From positions 1 to 39,336 of the forward strand of contig CANJHY010000021.1 of assembly GCA_947474275.1 (NCBI GenBank): a stretch of 39,336 nucleotides of DNA, read 5' to 3'. The DNA is from PALSA-1004 sp947474275 (GTDB lineage Bacteria; Pseudomonadota; Gammaproteobacteria; Burkholderiales; SG8-41). Shown here in pieces: positions 25,203-31,980 of this stretch (positions are counted from its first letter, which is position 1; each line of letters begins with the position of its first letter). The notes beneath the pieces were generated by a model. The model worked only from the letters and a program-made list of their open reading frames with translations, did not search any database and was not told the origin of the DNA. The translations under genes and the position numbers were made by a program.

Positions 25203-25964
25203 CTACGGTGTCAGGTCCATGCGGACATTGAACCTGAATTGGTAGTTGCGCGCGACAAATCTGACGGTGCCATGCATAAGCGGACGGTCGTTGTGGAAAT
25301 AGCACGTGTTCTTGCGAACAACGAGCGTGGTTCTGCGTGGCACCTTGAGCATCTTCGCAAGCGCCGCATCCGCGCTGCCCACGCTCACCACAAACCGCAT
25401 GTTTGCCTGCTTTTCTCCGGTCAATTTTCGCAGCAGCGTAAAGAGTGATTGCGTATTGAGCTCGCTTGCCGAAATCCGATCACCTATAACAGTCGGTATA
25501 TAGCGTTCTTCCAGGCTGCGGATCTTGCCGTCGATGAGTCGCAGCCTGCGCAGACGGTAGATTTCCGACGTGTCTTCGAATTTGAATATCTGGGCAATCT
25601 CTTCCGGCATCGGCACGCGCTTCCACTCGAGCAGACGCACGGTGGAATTGTGGCCGCCCGCGCGCATTTCATCCTCAAAAGCGCGGCCTATGTCATGGTC
25701 GAGTGGCAAGCCCGTAACGAAAGTACCGCGGCCGCGGCGGCGCGCGATTATTCCGCGCGAATGCAGCGACGACATGGCTTGGCGCACGGTGAGTCGGCTG
25801 ACACCGAAGTGTTCGACGCAGTCGGTCTCGGAGGGCAGCAATTTCCCGATCGCTTTCTTGCCCTCCATCGAGATCAGCCGTAGAAGCCCTTCGGCGATCT
25901 GGACATGCAGCGGCACTCCGCCTGGTTCAAGAGTAGGCAATGCGCTAACCGAGAGGAAATTCAC
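25203..25964 (-). CDS. GntR family regulator, HutC/UTRA subfamily
   Basis: The protein has 253 residues. An N-terminal winged helix-turn-helix (about 15-85) contains VPLHVQIAEGLLRLI, LLPSETDCVEHFGVSRLTVRQAMSSLHSRGI (split here only for description) and RRGRGTFV. A C-terminal UTRA ligand domain (about 95-250) contains IYRLRRLRLIDGKIRSLEERYIP and MHGTVRFVARNYQFRFNV. HutC-type regulators usually repress their own operon and release DNA when a pathway metabolite binds the UTRA domain. ATG 25964 lies 13 bases from a palindrome that looks like its operator (25978-25989). It heads the run Bug, TauD, SDR, Bug, Bug, PhyH on the same strand and probably controls it. Confidence 0.92.
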   Translation of the reverse strand: MNFLSVSALPTLEPGGVPLHVQIAEGLLRLISMEGKKAIGKLLPSETDCVEHFGVSRLTVRQAMSSLHSRGIIARRRGRGTFVTGLPLDHDIGRAFEDEMRAGGHNSTVRLLEWKRVPMPEEIAQIFKFEDTSEIYRLRRLRLIDGKIRSLEERYIPTVIGDRISASELNTQSLFTLLRKLTGEKQANMRFVVSVGSADAALAKMLKVPRRTTLVVRKNTCYFHNDRPLMHGTVRFVARNYQFRFNVRMDLTP

Positions 25965-25977
25965 GGTTTGATCTTAA

Positions 25978-25989
25978 TTGTATAGACAA
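25978..25989. promoter_or_regulatory. Likely GntR/HutC operator, TTGTATAGACAA
   Basis: The site is TTGT-ATAG-ACAA, a palindrome with four-base half sites and a four-base centre, close to the TTGTATxxACAA-like sites known for HutC-type GntR regulators. It lies 13 bases upstream of the regulator start. On the minus strand it reads TTGTCTATACAA, containing TATACA, a possible -10, so binding would block transcription of the regulator and its operon. Confidence 0.58.
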
Positions 25990-26089
25990 CTAGATATTCA
26001 ATGAATTCGCCATCCAAGTCAATAGAGCCTTTATGTGCAAAATGCAGGCGCCCGCGCCGGCACCTACCCGCAAGCGAAAATGCCGCAAC

Positions 26090-26470
26090 CTATCGGCCGC
26101 TACCCGGCGGCCGCGTGTACCAGAACGCCCAAGCAATCAGCACGGCCTGCAACGCGAGACGCACCCACAACGCGGTCGGACTGTAGCCCGGATAGTGCTC
26201 TGGATGGATTGCCATCTGCACGTTGGCCGGAGTGACGGCGATGATCAGCGCGACCATGCCCCATGCCGCCAACTTCTCGGTGCGGCGGAACAGCAGCAGA
26301 ATGCCGAGCATCATTTCAGCAACGCCGCTCACGTATACCAGCGCCGCATGCCACGGCAGGTACGGCGGCATGATGCTAACGTAAAAATCGGTGTGCGCGA
26401 AGTGATTGGCGCCGGCCAGCGTAAAGCTGATGCCGAGCACCCATTTCAATATTTCACGCGCTCGCCCCAT
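26090..26470 (-). CDS. DoxX family small membrane protein
   Basis: The protein has 126 residues with four predicted membrane helices. ILKWVLGISFTLAGANHFAHTDFYV is the first helix and the typical DoxX entry, followed by LVYVSGVAEMMLGILLL, a third helix around WGMVALIIAVTPANVQMAI, and a final helix ending in WAFWYTR. The H-x-x-x-x-D/x-Y and E-x-x-x-G pattern fits the DoxX/MauE-like group of quinone-linked or redox membrane proteins, though many members are uncharacterised. It starts 18 bases after the esterase stop, so the two are probably cotranscribed. The 100 bases between it and the GntR operator show no feature. Confidence 0.78.
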   Translation of the reverse strand: MGRAREILKWVLGISFTLAGANHFAHTDFYVSIMPPYLPWHAALVYVSGVAEMMLGILLLFRRTEKLAAWGMVALIIAVTPANVQMAIHPEHYPGYSPTALWVRLALQAVLIAWAFWYTRPPGSGR

Positions 26471-26488
26471 CGAGTTGCACGTTGTAAT

Positions 26489-27376
26489 TTATTGCGCCGC
26501 ACCGTCGCCGCGCACGAACGCGGCCACGTCTTCGAGCACGGGCCCCAGCGTGCGCAGCGGCCGGGCGAAGGCACCGAGCAGCGAGACGTGGCTTGTGCGC
26601 GGATATATCCTGAGCGTGACGTTTACGCCGGCCGCACCCAGTTTGTCCGCGAGCTGCCGCGTATTGCGTTCCGGGTTGACGACATCGTCCTTCTCGGGCG
26701 CGCCGAGAAAAGTGCGCGGCGCGGCACGCGTGACATAGTCTATGGGCTGCGAGCCCGCCGGATAATCGGGATGATTGAATACCGGCTGCGCCCCGACGTT
26801 CGTCATCGGCAGGAAATCATATGGCCCGGCCAGTCCGATCCAGCCTGCCAGCGCAGACGGCGCGAGGCCCTCCGCTTTCAGCCAGCGCGGATCCAGCGCC
26901 AGCATAGCTGCGTTGTAGGCGCCAGAGCTGTATCCCATTACATGCAGGCGCTTGATGTCGCCACCGTAACGCGCCGCCTCGCGCTGCGCCCACGCTACTG
27001 CACGCGCGCCGTCAGTCAGGAAATCCGGGTAACGCACTTGCGGATACAACCGGTAGTCGGCGACGATGGCGACAATGCCGCGCGCCGCCAGCGCTTCACC
27101 GATGAACCGGTATTCCCTGCGCTCGCCGCCGCGCCAGGTGCCACCATAGAAAAACACCACGACCGGGTAGCCGTCGCGCGGGGGAGGTACTGCTTCCGAC
27201 GGGCGAGGCTGATAAACATCCAGCATCTCGCGCGGCTCCGAGCCGTAAACGAGATTTTCGGTTGCCAAATAGGTATCCGTGGGCGTCAGCGCATCGACAA
27301 TGCCGAGCACCGAACACCCGGCCAGCCCCGCAGCGCACGCAATAACAACGACAAAAACGCTTATTCTATGCATCAA
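26489..27376 (-). CDS. Lipoprotein alpha/beta hydrolase (carboxylesterase-like)
   Basis: The protein has 295 residues. It starts with a lipoprotein signal: hydrophobic VFVVVIACAAG and lipobox LAGCS, so it should be anchored in the cell envelope at Cys about 21. The core is of the BD-FAE/kynurenine-formamidase-like esterase type: VVVFFYGGTWRGGE in the oxyanion position (FYGGTW replacing HGGGW), IVADYRLYPQVRYPDF, VMGYSSGAYNA with the Ser, GAPEKDDVVNPE with the likely Asp, and YPRTSHVSLLGAF with the His. It lies downstream of a Bug gene but beyond a strong terminator (27458-27486), so it probably has its own promoter, with DoxX following. Its substrate could be an ester cleaved in the periplasm before uptake. 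Confidence 0.85.
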   Translation of the reverse strand: MMHRISVFVVVIACAAGLAGCSVLGIVDALTPTDTYLATENLVYGSEPREMLDVYQPRPSEAVPPPRDGYPVVVFFYGGTWRGGERREYRFIGEALAARGIVAIVADYRLYPQVRYPDFLTDGARAVAWAQREAARYGGDIKRLHVMGYSSGAYNAAMLALDPRWLKAEGLAPSALAGWIGLAGPYDFLPMTNVGAQPVFNHPDYPAGSQPIDYVTRAAPRTFLGAPEKDDVVNPERNTRQLADKLGAAGVNVTLRIYPRTSHVSLLGAFARPLRTLGPVLEDVAAFVRGDGAAQ

Positions 27377-27457
27377 GATTTTTTATCCGAAAAGTGCAGA
27401 CATTGGATTCTACGCAGCAACGGCGCCAGCGAATGCAAAAACCCCCGCCAAGGGCGC

Positions 27458-27486
27458 AAAAAAACGGCGCCGGATGAGCGGCGCCG
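27458..27486 (-). terminator. Rho-independent terminator after the Bug gene at 27513
   Basis: Read on the minus strand, CGGCGCC, an eight-base loop GCTCATCC, and GGCGCCG form a perfect seven-pair GC stem, followed at once by seven T. It starts 27 bases after the Bug stop and separates that gene from the esterase/DoxX pair. Confidence 0.88.
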
Positions 27487-27512
27487 GGATGCAATTTATG
27501 CGACAACTTTGG

Positions 27513-28478
27513 TTAGTCCGCCTTGGCTCCGGAAAGTTTCACGACTTTTCCCCACAGCGCGTAGTCCTCGCGGATCTGCTTGTCGAATTCCGCGGGCGTG
27601 CTGGGCGCGGCATTCATGCCGAGCGCCTGCAGGCGCTGCAACACGTCGGGCGACTGCAGCGCGCGCAGTATGCCGGCGTTGAGCGCATTCACCACCGGGC
27701 GCGGCGTTGCCGCCGGGGCCAGCACGCCGTACCACTCGTTGACCGTGGCAAGATCCGGGAAGCCTGCTTCGGCCGCAGCCGGCACGTCGGGCAGCGCATC
27801 TATGCGCTTGGCGCCCATGATGCCCAGTGCGCGCAATTTACCGGACTTGATGTACGGCACCACCGAAGTCGGGTTTGACACCATCGTGTTCACATTGCCA
27901 CCGAGCAGATCGAGCACCGCGGGCCCCGCGCCTTTGTACGGAATATGCACCATGTCGACGCCAGCGGTGAGCTTGAAGAGTTCGCCCGCGAGCTGCTGGC
28001 CCGCTGCGCTCGACGCAAAAGTCAGTTTGCCGGGATTCTGCTTCGCATAGGCTGCGAGTTCCCTGAAATTCGTAAACGGCATCGAAGGATGCGCGGTCAT
28101 GATCATCGGCTGCTGGGTCAGCCGCGAGATGGCGGCGAAATCGCGCAGCGAGTCGTAGCCTGGATTGTTGTAGAGATGCGGATTCACCGCGACCGGCCCG
28201 GTGTACGCAAACGTGATGGTGTAACCGTCGGGCGCCGCCTTGGCGCCCAGCGCGGTGCCGAGTCCACCCTGCGCACCGCCCCGGTTGTCGATGACGACCT
28301 GCTGTTTCCACACCTCGGAGAGTTTGGCGCCGACGATGCGCCCGACCGCATCGGTCCCGCCGCCTGGCGGCGCCGGCACTATCCAGCGTACCGGCCGCGT
28401 CGGGTAGTCGTCCGCCGCGCGCAGTGGCGCCGCGATCAATGCAAGCGCTATGACCAACATTTTTATCACGAGCCGCAT
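27513..28478 (-). CDS. Bug family receptor with shortened second ligand loop
   Basis: The protein has 321 residues. GAGGAG lies before ATG 28478, and the signal peptide is MRLVIKMLVIALALIAAPL then RAA. DDYPTRPVRWIVPAPPGG, loop PPGGGTD, QQVVIDNRGG, PDGYTIT, IPYKGAG and LPDVPAAAEAGFPDL are standard. The second loop is abnormal: FASSAAGQQLAGELF replaces the usual SSGNGTSxHLxxELF pattern, with two residues fewer and no His. Since this loop closes on the ligand carboxylate in solved relatives, ligand specificity may differ or binding may be weak. It ends at a strong terminator. Upstream on the same strand are an HIBADH remnant and an NMT1-type receptor. Confidence 0.9.
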   Translation of the reverse strand: MRLVIKMLVIALALIAAPLRAADDYPTRPVRWIVPAPPGGGTDAVGRIVGAKLSEVWKQQVVIDNRGGAQGGLGTALGAKAAPDGYTITFAYTGPVAVNPHLYNNPGYDSLRDFAAISRLTQQPMIMTAHPSMPFTNFRELAAYAKQNPGKLTFASSAAGQQLAGELFKLTAGVDMVHIPYKGAGPAVLDLLGGNVNTMVSNPTSVVPYIKSGKLRALGIMGAKRIDALPDVPAAAEAGFPDLATVNEWYGVLAPAATPRPVVNALNAGILRALQSPDVLQRLQALGMNAAPSTPAEFDKQIREDYALWGKVVKLSGAKAD

Positions 28479-28506
28479 GGTCTTTCTCCTCGCTGTGGTT
28501 ACCGCA

Positions 28507-28767
28507 TCATTTCGAACGCTTTGCCCTCGCCGCTTTGCCTTTGACTTCCACCCCTGCCCACGCTTCGAGATAGGTGATGAGCGTAGTCATGTCCCGCTTC
28601 GCGCCGCCCTGCGCGTAGGCAAATTGCCAGAGCTGGCGCGCAGCGCAGCCGACCTGCATGGGCAAACCCATTGCCTGACATTCGTCGATCGCGAGCCCGA
28701 TGTCCTTGAACGCGCCGGCAATCGGAAAGCCGAAATCGAAAGTGCGCGGCAGCACCGCGTTCGGAAT
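28507..28767 (-). pseudogene. HIBADH/6PGDH-like reductase remnant, C-terminal domain only
   Basis: The frame from the TGA upstream to 28507 translates to NAVLPRTFDFGFPIAGAF, KDIGLAIDECQAMGLPM, a segment with WQFAYAQGG and TTLITYLEAWAGVEV. KD followed by LAxxE and a small G-x-P motif is the C-terminal helical signature of 3-hydroxyisobutyrate dehydrogenase-type enzymes. About 200 N-terminal residues, including the Rossmann domain and catalytic Lys, are missing, and the region upstream (28768-28802) has no related sequence. It cannot be an active enzyme. A complete family member is encoded on the other strand at 29943; the two are not obviously recent copies. Confidence 0.72.
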
Positions 28768-28802
28768 TCACGGCCTTGCCGTGGATGACGCCCTGTCGAC
28801 TT

Positions 28803-29810
28803 TTAATTGCCCGGCAAATCGTGGATCTCGGGGAAGAACAGGTCTTTCCACGACGCCGCCTTGTTCTTCAGCGACCCTATCTCGTTCATGAACTGCGCGT
28901 ACTTGAACGTATTTTGCGGCACCATGGTGATCACGTTCTTGGGGTCGCCCAGCGTCGCCATGATCTCTTCTATGGTTTCACCTTTGCCGCCGATCGAATC
29001 GAAGTAGGCCTGCGCCGCACCGCGCCTGTCCTTGTTGATGTAATCGATGGCCTCCTTGACGGCGCGCACGATCGCCTTGTACGTAACCGGGTTCTCATCG
29101 CGGAATTTTTTGGTTGTATAGAGCATGGTAAAGGTGGTCGCCCCGCCCATCACCTCGTCGGTCGACAATATGGTACGCACGCGCGGATCTTTCAGCTCGC
29201 GCGCTACGAACGGCGGCGAAGTGAAATGCAGGTTGATCTCGCTGATGCCCGACAATATCGCCGCCACGCCGTCGGGATGCGGCAAGCCGACGGTAAATTT
29301 GTCGTAGCGGAAGATTTCCTTGTCGCCGAACTCCTTGCGCGCGGCCATCTGCATGATGATCGACGGGATCGAGACCTTGACGGCGGTGACCGCCATTTTG
29401 TCTTTTTCGGTGATGTCGCGCAGCGCCTTGATGTTCGGATTAGTGGTGTTCAAATACATCGGCAGCGAACTCATCGCGGCAATACCGGTGATCTGCGCGT
29501 TGTCGCGCGAGCGGTCCCACAAAAACAGGAACGCGGGAGGCCCGGCCGGCGCCATGTGCGCGGCGCCCGATAGCAGCGCATCGTTGACGACGGCAGGGCC
29601 GCCGAGGTTGGCGTACGTCACCTTGAGCGTCTTGTGACCGAGCAGCGCCGCGTGCTTCTCGATGATTTTCTGCTGCTCCATCACCAGCAGCGGGAGAAAA
29701 CCAATGCCGCCGGCGCCTTTCGGTATTTTGAGTTCCTGTACTTCGGCGGCCGCAGCGAGGCCGTGCAAAAGCAGCGCTCCGCATACGGCTGCGGCGAGTC
29801 TTGTCGTCAT
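28803..29810 (-). CDS. NMT1/TauA-type periplasmic substrate-binding protein
   Basis: The protein has 335 residues. AGGAGG precedes ATG 29810, and the signal peptide is MTTRLAAAVCGALLLHGLAA. The mature part resembles ABC binding proteins for taurine, aliphatic sulfonates, nitrate or riboflavin-like precursors (NMT1/SsuA group): LPLLVMEQQKIIEKHAALLG, VTYANLGGPAVVNDALLSGAAHM, FGDKEIFRYDKFTVGLPHPDG and LYTTKKFRDENP. No ABC permease or ATPase gene follows; the next pieces are an HIBADH remnant and a Bug gene. It may have lost its partners or use those of another locus. It is divergent from the HIBADH gene at 29943, with a 132-base shared upstream region. Confidence 0.83.
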   Translation of the reverse strand: MTTRLAAAVCGALLLHGLAAAAEVQELKIPKGAGGIGFLPLLVMEQQKIIEKHAALLGHKTLKVTYANLGGPAVVNDALLSGAAHMAPAGPPAFLFLWDRSRDNAQITGIAAMSSLPMYLNTTNPNIKALRDITEKDKMAVTAVKVSIPSIIMQMAARKEFGDKEIFRYDKFTVGLPHPDGVAAILSGISEINLHFTSPPFVARELKDPRVRTILSTDEVMGGATTFTMLYTTKKFRDENPVTYKAIVRAVKEAIDYINKDRRGAAQAYFDSIGGKGETIEEIMATLGDPKNVITMVPQNTFKYAQFMNEIGSLKNKAASWKDLFFPEIHDLPGN

Positions 29811-29942
29811 GGTTGTTCCTCCTGCCGCCATCATAGCCGATTTGCCGTGTAATATTGCAGCCTCGCGCCGCAACGCGCCTCCAGACGCGGCGGCACCGGC
29901 AATCCGCTAATCTTTTATTTCAAATTCGAAAGGTCAATCATC

Positions 29943-30863
29943 ATGCGCGCGGGATTCATAGGCTTGGGAACGATGGGGGCTTCAATGGCGCTCAACCTGC
30001 AGGCGAAGGAACACGAAGTGGCCGTCCACGACCTGCGGCGCGATGCGGCGGCGCCACATCTGAAAGCGGGTGCTACTTGGGCGAACGGGCCGCGCGAGAT
30101 CGCCGAGCATTCCGAAGTCATATTTACGTCTCTGCCTGGGCCGCGCGAAGTCGAGGCCGTCGCCGAAATCCTGCTCGAGCACATGAAACCGGGCAGCGCA
30201 TGGTTCGACCTGTCGACCAATTCACCCACGGTGGTACGCAAGCTGCACGCGCGCTTCGCCGCCAAAGGGCTCGCGATGCTCGACGCGCCGGTCAGCGGCG
30301 GCCCTGCCGGCGCCAAAACCGGCAAGCTGGCTCTCCTCATCGGCGGCGACAAGGCTGTGTTCGACAAATTCAAGCCCGCGCTCGACGCCATCGGCGACCA
30401 GGTCATTTACATCGGCGCGATCGGCGCCGGCACGATCGCGAAGCTCGTGCACAACATGGCCGGCTACGCGATCCAGACCGCGCTTGCCGAAGTGTTCACG
30501 ATGGGCGTCAAGGGCGGCGTCGAACCGCTCGCGTTGTGGTCGGCGGTACGGCAATGCTCGCTCGGCCGCCAACGCACTTTCGACCGCCTCGGCAAGCAGT
30601 TCCTGCAGGGCAGTTTCGAGCCGCCGGATTTCGCGCTGAAGCTCGCCTATAAGGACGTCATGCTGGCGACCGAACTCGGGCGCGAAATCGGCGTACCTAT
30701 GCGCATTGCGGAACTCACGCGCGCCGAAATGAGCGAAGCACTGAACCGCGGCTGGGAGGGGCGCGACTCGCGCGTGCCCATGCTGCTGCAGGAAGAACGC
30801 GCGGGCGTCAGCATCAAGGTGCCGGCAGCCGCTATTGCAGAGGTGCTGAAACGCGATGGCTAG
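29943..30863 (+). CDS. 3-hydroxyisobutyrate dehydrogenase-like NAD(P) reductase
   Basis: The 306-residue protein belongs to the beta-hydroxyacid dehydrogenase family (HIBADH, tartronate semialdehyde reductase, 6PGDH-like). It has FIGLGTMGASMA (7-12 cofactor Gly motif), FTSLPGPREV, DAPVSGGPAGAKTGKLALLIGG (the substrate-binding block, shown here in two overlapping parts DAPVSGGPAGA and KTGKLALL), and GAGTIAKLVHNM with the catalytic Lys about 170, followed by a helical C-terminal domain with LAYKDVMLATELG. All expected residues are present. ATG 29943 follows AAAGG at about nine bases. Substrate is probably a short beta-hydroxy acid or its semialdehyde. It is transcribed away from the NMT1 gene and may share the promoter region. 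Confidence 0.88.
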   Translation: MRAGFIGLGTMGASMALNLQAKEHEVAVHDLRRDAAAPHLKAGATWANGPREIAEHSEVIFTSLPGPREVEAVAEILLEHMKPGSAWFDLSTNSPTVVRKLHARFAAKGLAMLDAPVSGGPAGAKTGKLALLIGGDKAVFDKFKPALDAIGDQVIYIGAIGAGTIAKLVHNMAGYAIQTALAEVFTMGVKGGVEPLALWSAVRQCSLGRQRTFDRLGKQFLQGSFEPPDFALKLAYKDVMLATELGREIGVPMRIAELTRAEMSEALNRGWEGRDSRVPMLLQEERAGVSIKVPAAAIAEVLKRDG

Positions 30864-30882
30864 AAACGCCGTGCCCCAACCG

Positions 30883-30913
30883 TTGCAACAACATCCGGAA
30901 TTTGGGCTATAGT
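30883..30913 (+). promoter_or_regulatory. Putative promoter for the cupin gene
   Basis: TTGCAA (30883-30888) and a good TATAGT (30908-30913) lie between the HIBADH stop and the cupin start. The spacer is 19 bases, longer than ideal, so strength would be modest. The start codon is 67 bases further on. Confidence 0.36.
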
Positions 30914-30980
30914 TTCACTTGCAGAGCATCATCGCCGATGCCCATTCGCACCAACCCCTGTAATCTGAAGGAGGAACACC

Positions 30981-31481
30981 ATGCCCCAAACAGTCGAACA
31001 ATTCGGCATCGCCTGCCGCGCCGCGCTCAAAGCCGAACCCGGTCCCGCCGGCCGCCAGAAAGTCTGCGCCCTGGTGAAAGAAGTCCTCACGGACGACGCG
31101 TTCATCAAAGCCAACTTCGACGACAACACGCCCGAGCGGAAGATTATCTACGAAGATCCGGAACTCGGCTTCTGCGTGCTGGCCCATCAATACAAAGGGC
31201 CGAAGGAAAGCTCGCCGCACGATCACGCGCACTCCTGGGCGATCTACGGCCAGATCGCGGGCGAAACCGCAATGTCCGACTGGGAACTTGTCAGCCCGGC
31301 AAGCGCCGACAAACCGGGCAAGGTCAAGCACAAGTCGAAGTACAAACTCACGCCGGGCATCGCGCACGTTTACAACGAAGGCGACCTGCATTCGCCGAGC
31401 CGCACCGGCCCCACGCGCCTCTTGCGCATCGAAGGCACCAACATGGAAAAGGTGAAACGGTTCAAGTTCGAACCAGTGTAA
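30981..31481 (+). CDS. Cupin-fold protein, thiol dioxygenase-like
   Basis: The protein has 166 residues. GGAGG precedes ATG 30981. A helical N-terminal part (about 1-55) leads into a single cupin barrel: SSPHDHAHSWAIYGQIAGE gives His80, His82 and His84, and LTPGIAHVYNEGDLHSPS gives His129 and His137. The HxH followed by S-W and a distal His, with a YGxIxGExxM strand, recalls cysteine/3-mercaptopropionate dioxygenases, although the usual catalytic Tyr cannot be assigned by eye. The protein should bind one metal ion. It ends before a strong terminator at 31555, so it is a one-gene or two-gene unit with HIBADH. Function is not known. Confidence 0.72.
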   Translation: MPQTVEQFGIACRAALKAEPGPAGRQKVCALVKEVLTDDAFIKANFDDNTPERKIIYEDPELGFCVLAHQYKGPKESSPHDHAHSWAIYGQIAGETAMSDWELVSPASADKPGKVKHKSKYKLTPGIAHVYNEGDLHSPSRTGPTRLLRIEGTNMEKVKRFKFEPV

Positions 31482-31540
31482 GTTCGGCACTATGGACGCG
31501 GAAAACAGCGACTGAACACAAACGCTTTTCGCAGCTCATA

Positions 31541-31895
31541 TTGCATATCACATGGGCCGCTGCGTGCGCAGCGGCCTTTTTCGTTGTGGCCGCCGGCGCC
31601 CATGCGCAGAGCATGCGCAGAGCACGCGCAATGCCACGACCTATCCCACCAAGTCAATCCGGCTGCTGGTGCCGTTCACGCCAGGCGGCTCGCAGATCGC
31701 GATTGCGCCTGCGCGCAACGCGAAATCCGCCTACGAACCGGTGAAAGATTTCATCCACGTCATGCACCTCGCCGATCTGCCGCTGGTGCTGATCATCAAC
31801 CCGGCGCTGCCGGTGGCGAACTGACGCACATCCCGTATAAAGGCGCAGCGCCCGCGCTGAACGATCTGATGCGGCGGGTGTACAGGCGATTTTGA
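31541..31895 (+). pseudogene. Decayed Bug receptor gene with frameshifts and deletions
   Basis: Three frames together spell pieces of one Bug protein: a signal peptide (LHITWAAACAAAFFVVAAG then AHAQS), then in the next frame TYPTKSIRLLVPFTPGG followed by a shortened middle with YEPVKDFIHVMHLADLPLVL and NPALPVAN, and in the third frame LTHIPYKGAAPALNDLMRR. The segment QxVxxDN to PDGYT, much of lobe two and the C-terminal 140 residues are gone. At least two frameshifts and two deletions are needed. A terminator hairpin is embedded in the signal peptide part. Confidence 0.82.
31555..31581 (+). terminator. Rho-independent terminator downstream of the cupin gene
   Basis: GGCCGCTGCG, two bases, then CGCAGCGGCC form a perfect ten-pair GC-rich stem (loop in practice four bases), followed by five T. 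It stands 74 bases after the cupin stop and inside the former signal peptide region of the Bug remnant. Confidence 0.8.
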
Positions 31896-31927
31896 GTCGC
31901 CTGGGTTCCCGCCTGCGCCGGAACGAC
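31896..31927. repeat. Short imperfect palindrome, TTCCCGCCTGCGCCGGAA type
   Basis: The sequence contains TTCCCGCCTGCGCCGGAA, flanked by GTCG on the left and CGAC on the right, so it can fold into a hairpin. Similar TTCCCGCCTGCGCGGGAA elements are widely dispersed in proteobacterial genomes, from general knowledge. It lies after the Bug remnant and 12 bases before a second palindrome. Confidence 0.5.
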
Positions 31928-31939
31928 GAAATAATCAAT

Positions 31940-31976
31940 AACGTAGGGTGGGCAACTTTGTTGCCCACCCTACGTT
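31940..31976. repeat. Perfect 17-bp palindrome with 3-base loop
   Basis: AACGTAGGGTGGGCAAC, TTT, then the exact reverse complement of the first arm. It ends four bases before the stop codon of the convergent Bug gene (31981). There is no following T-run on either strand, but the hairpin is very stable and could end transcription or protect the 3' end. GTAGGGTGGGCA-type palindromes are known as dispersed repeats in many bacteria, from general knowledge. Confidence 0.85.
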
Positions 31977-31980
31977 GTGA

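Noticed and set aside
26033..27682. Long plus-strand open frame antisense to DoxX and the esterase
   Set aside because: It is Arg/His-rich, lacks family motifs and mirrors codon bias of the two minus-strand genes, so it is a GC-rich shadow. The same holds for long antisense frames over other Bug genes, for example 1300-2760 and 10579-11793.
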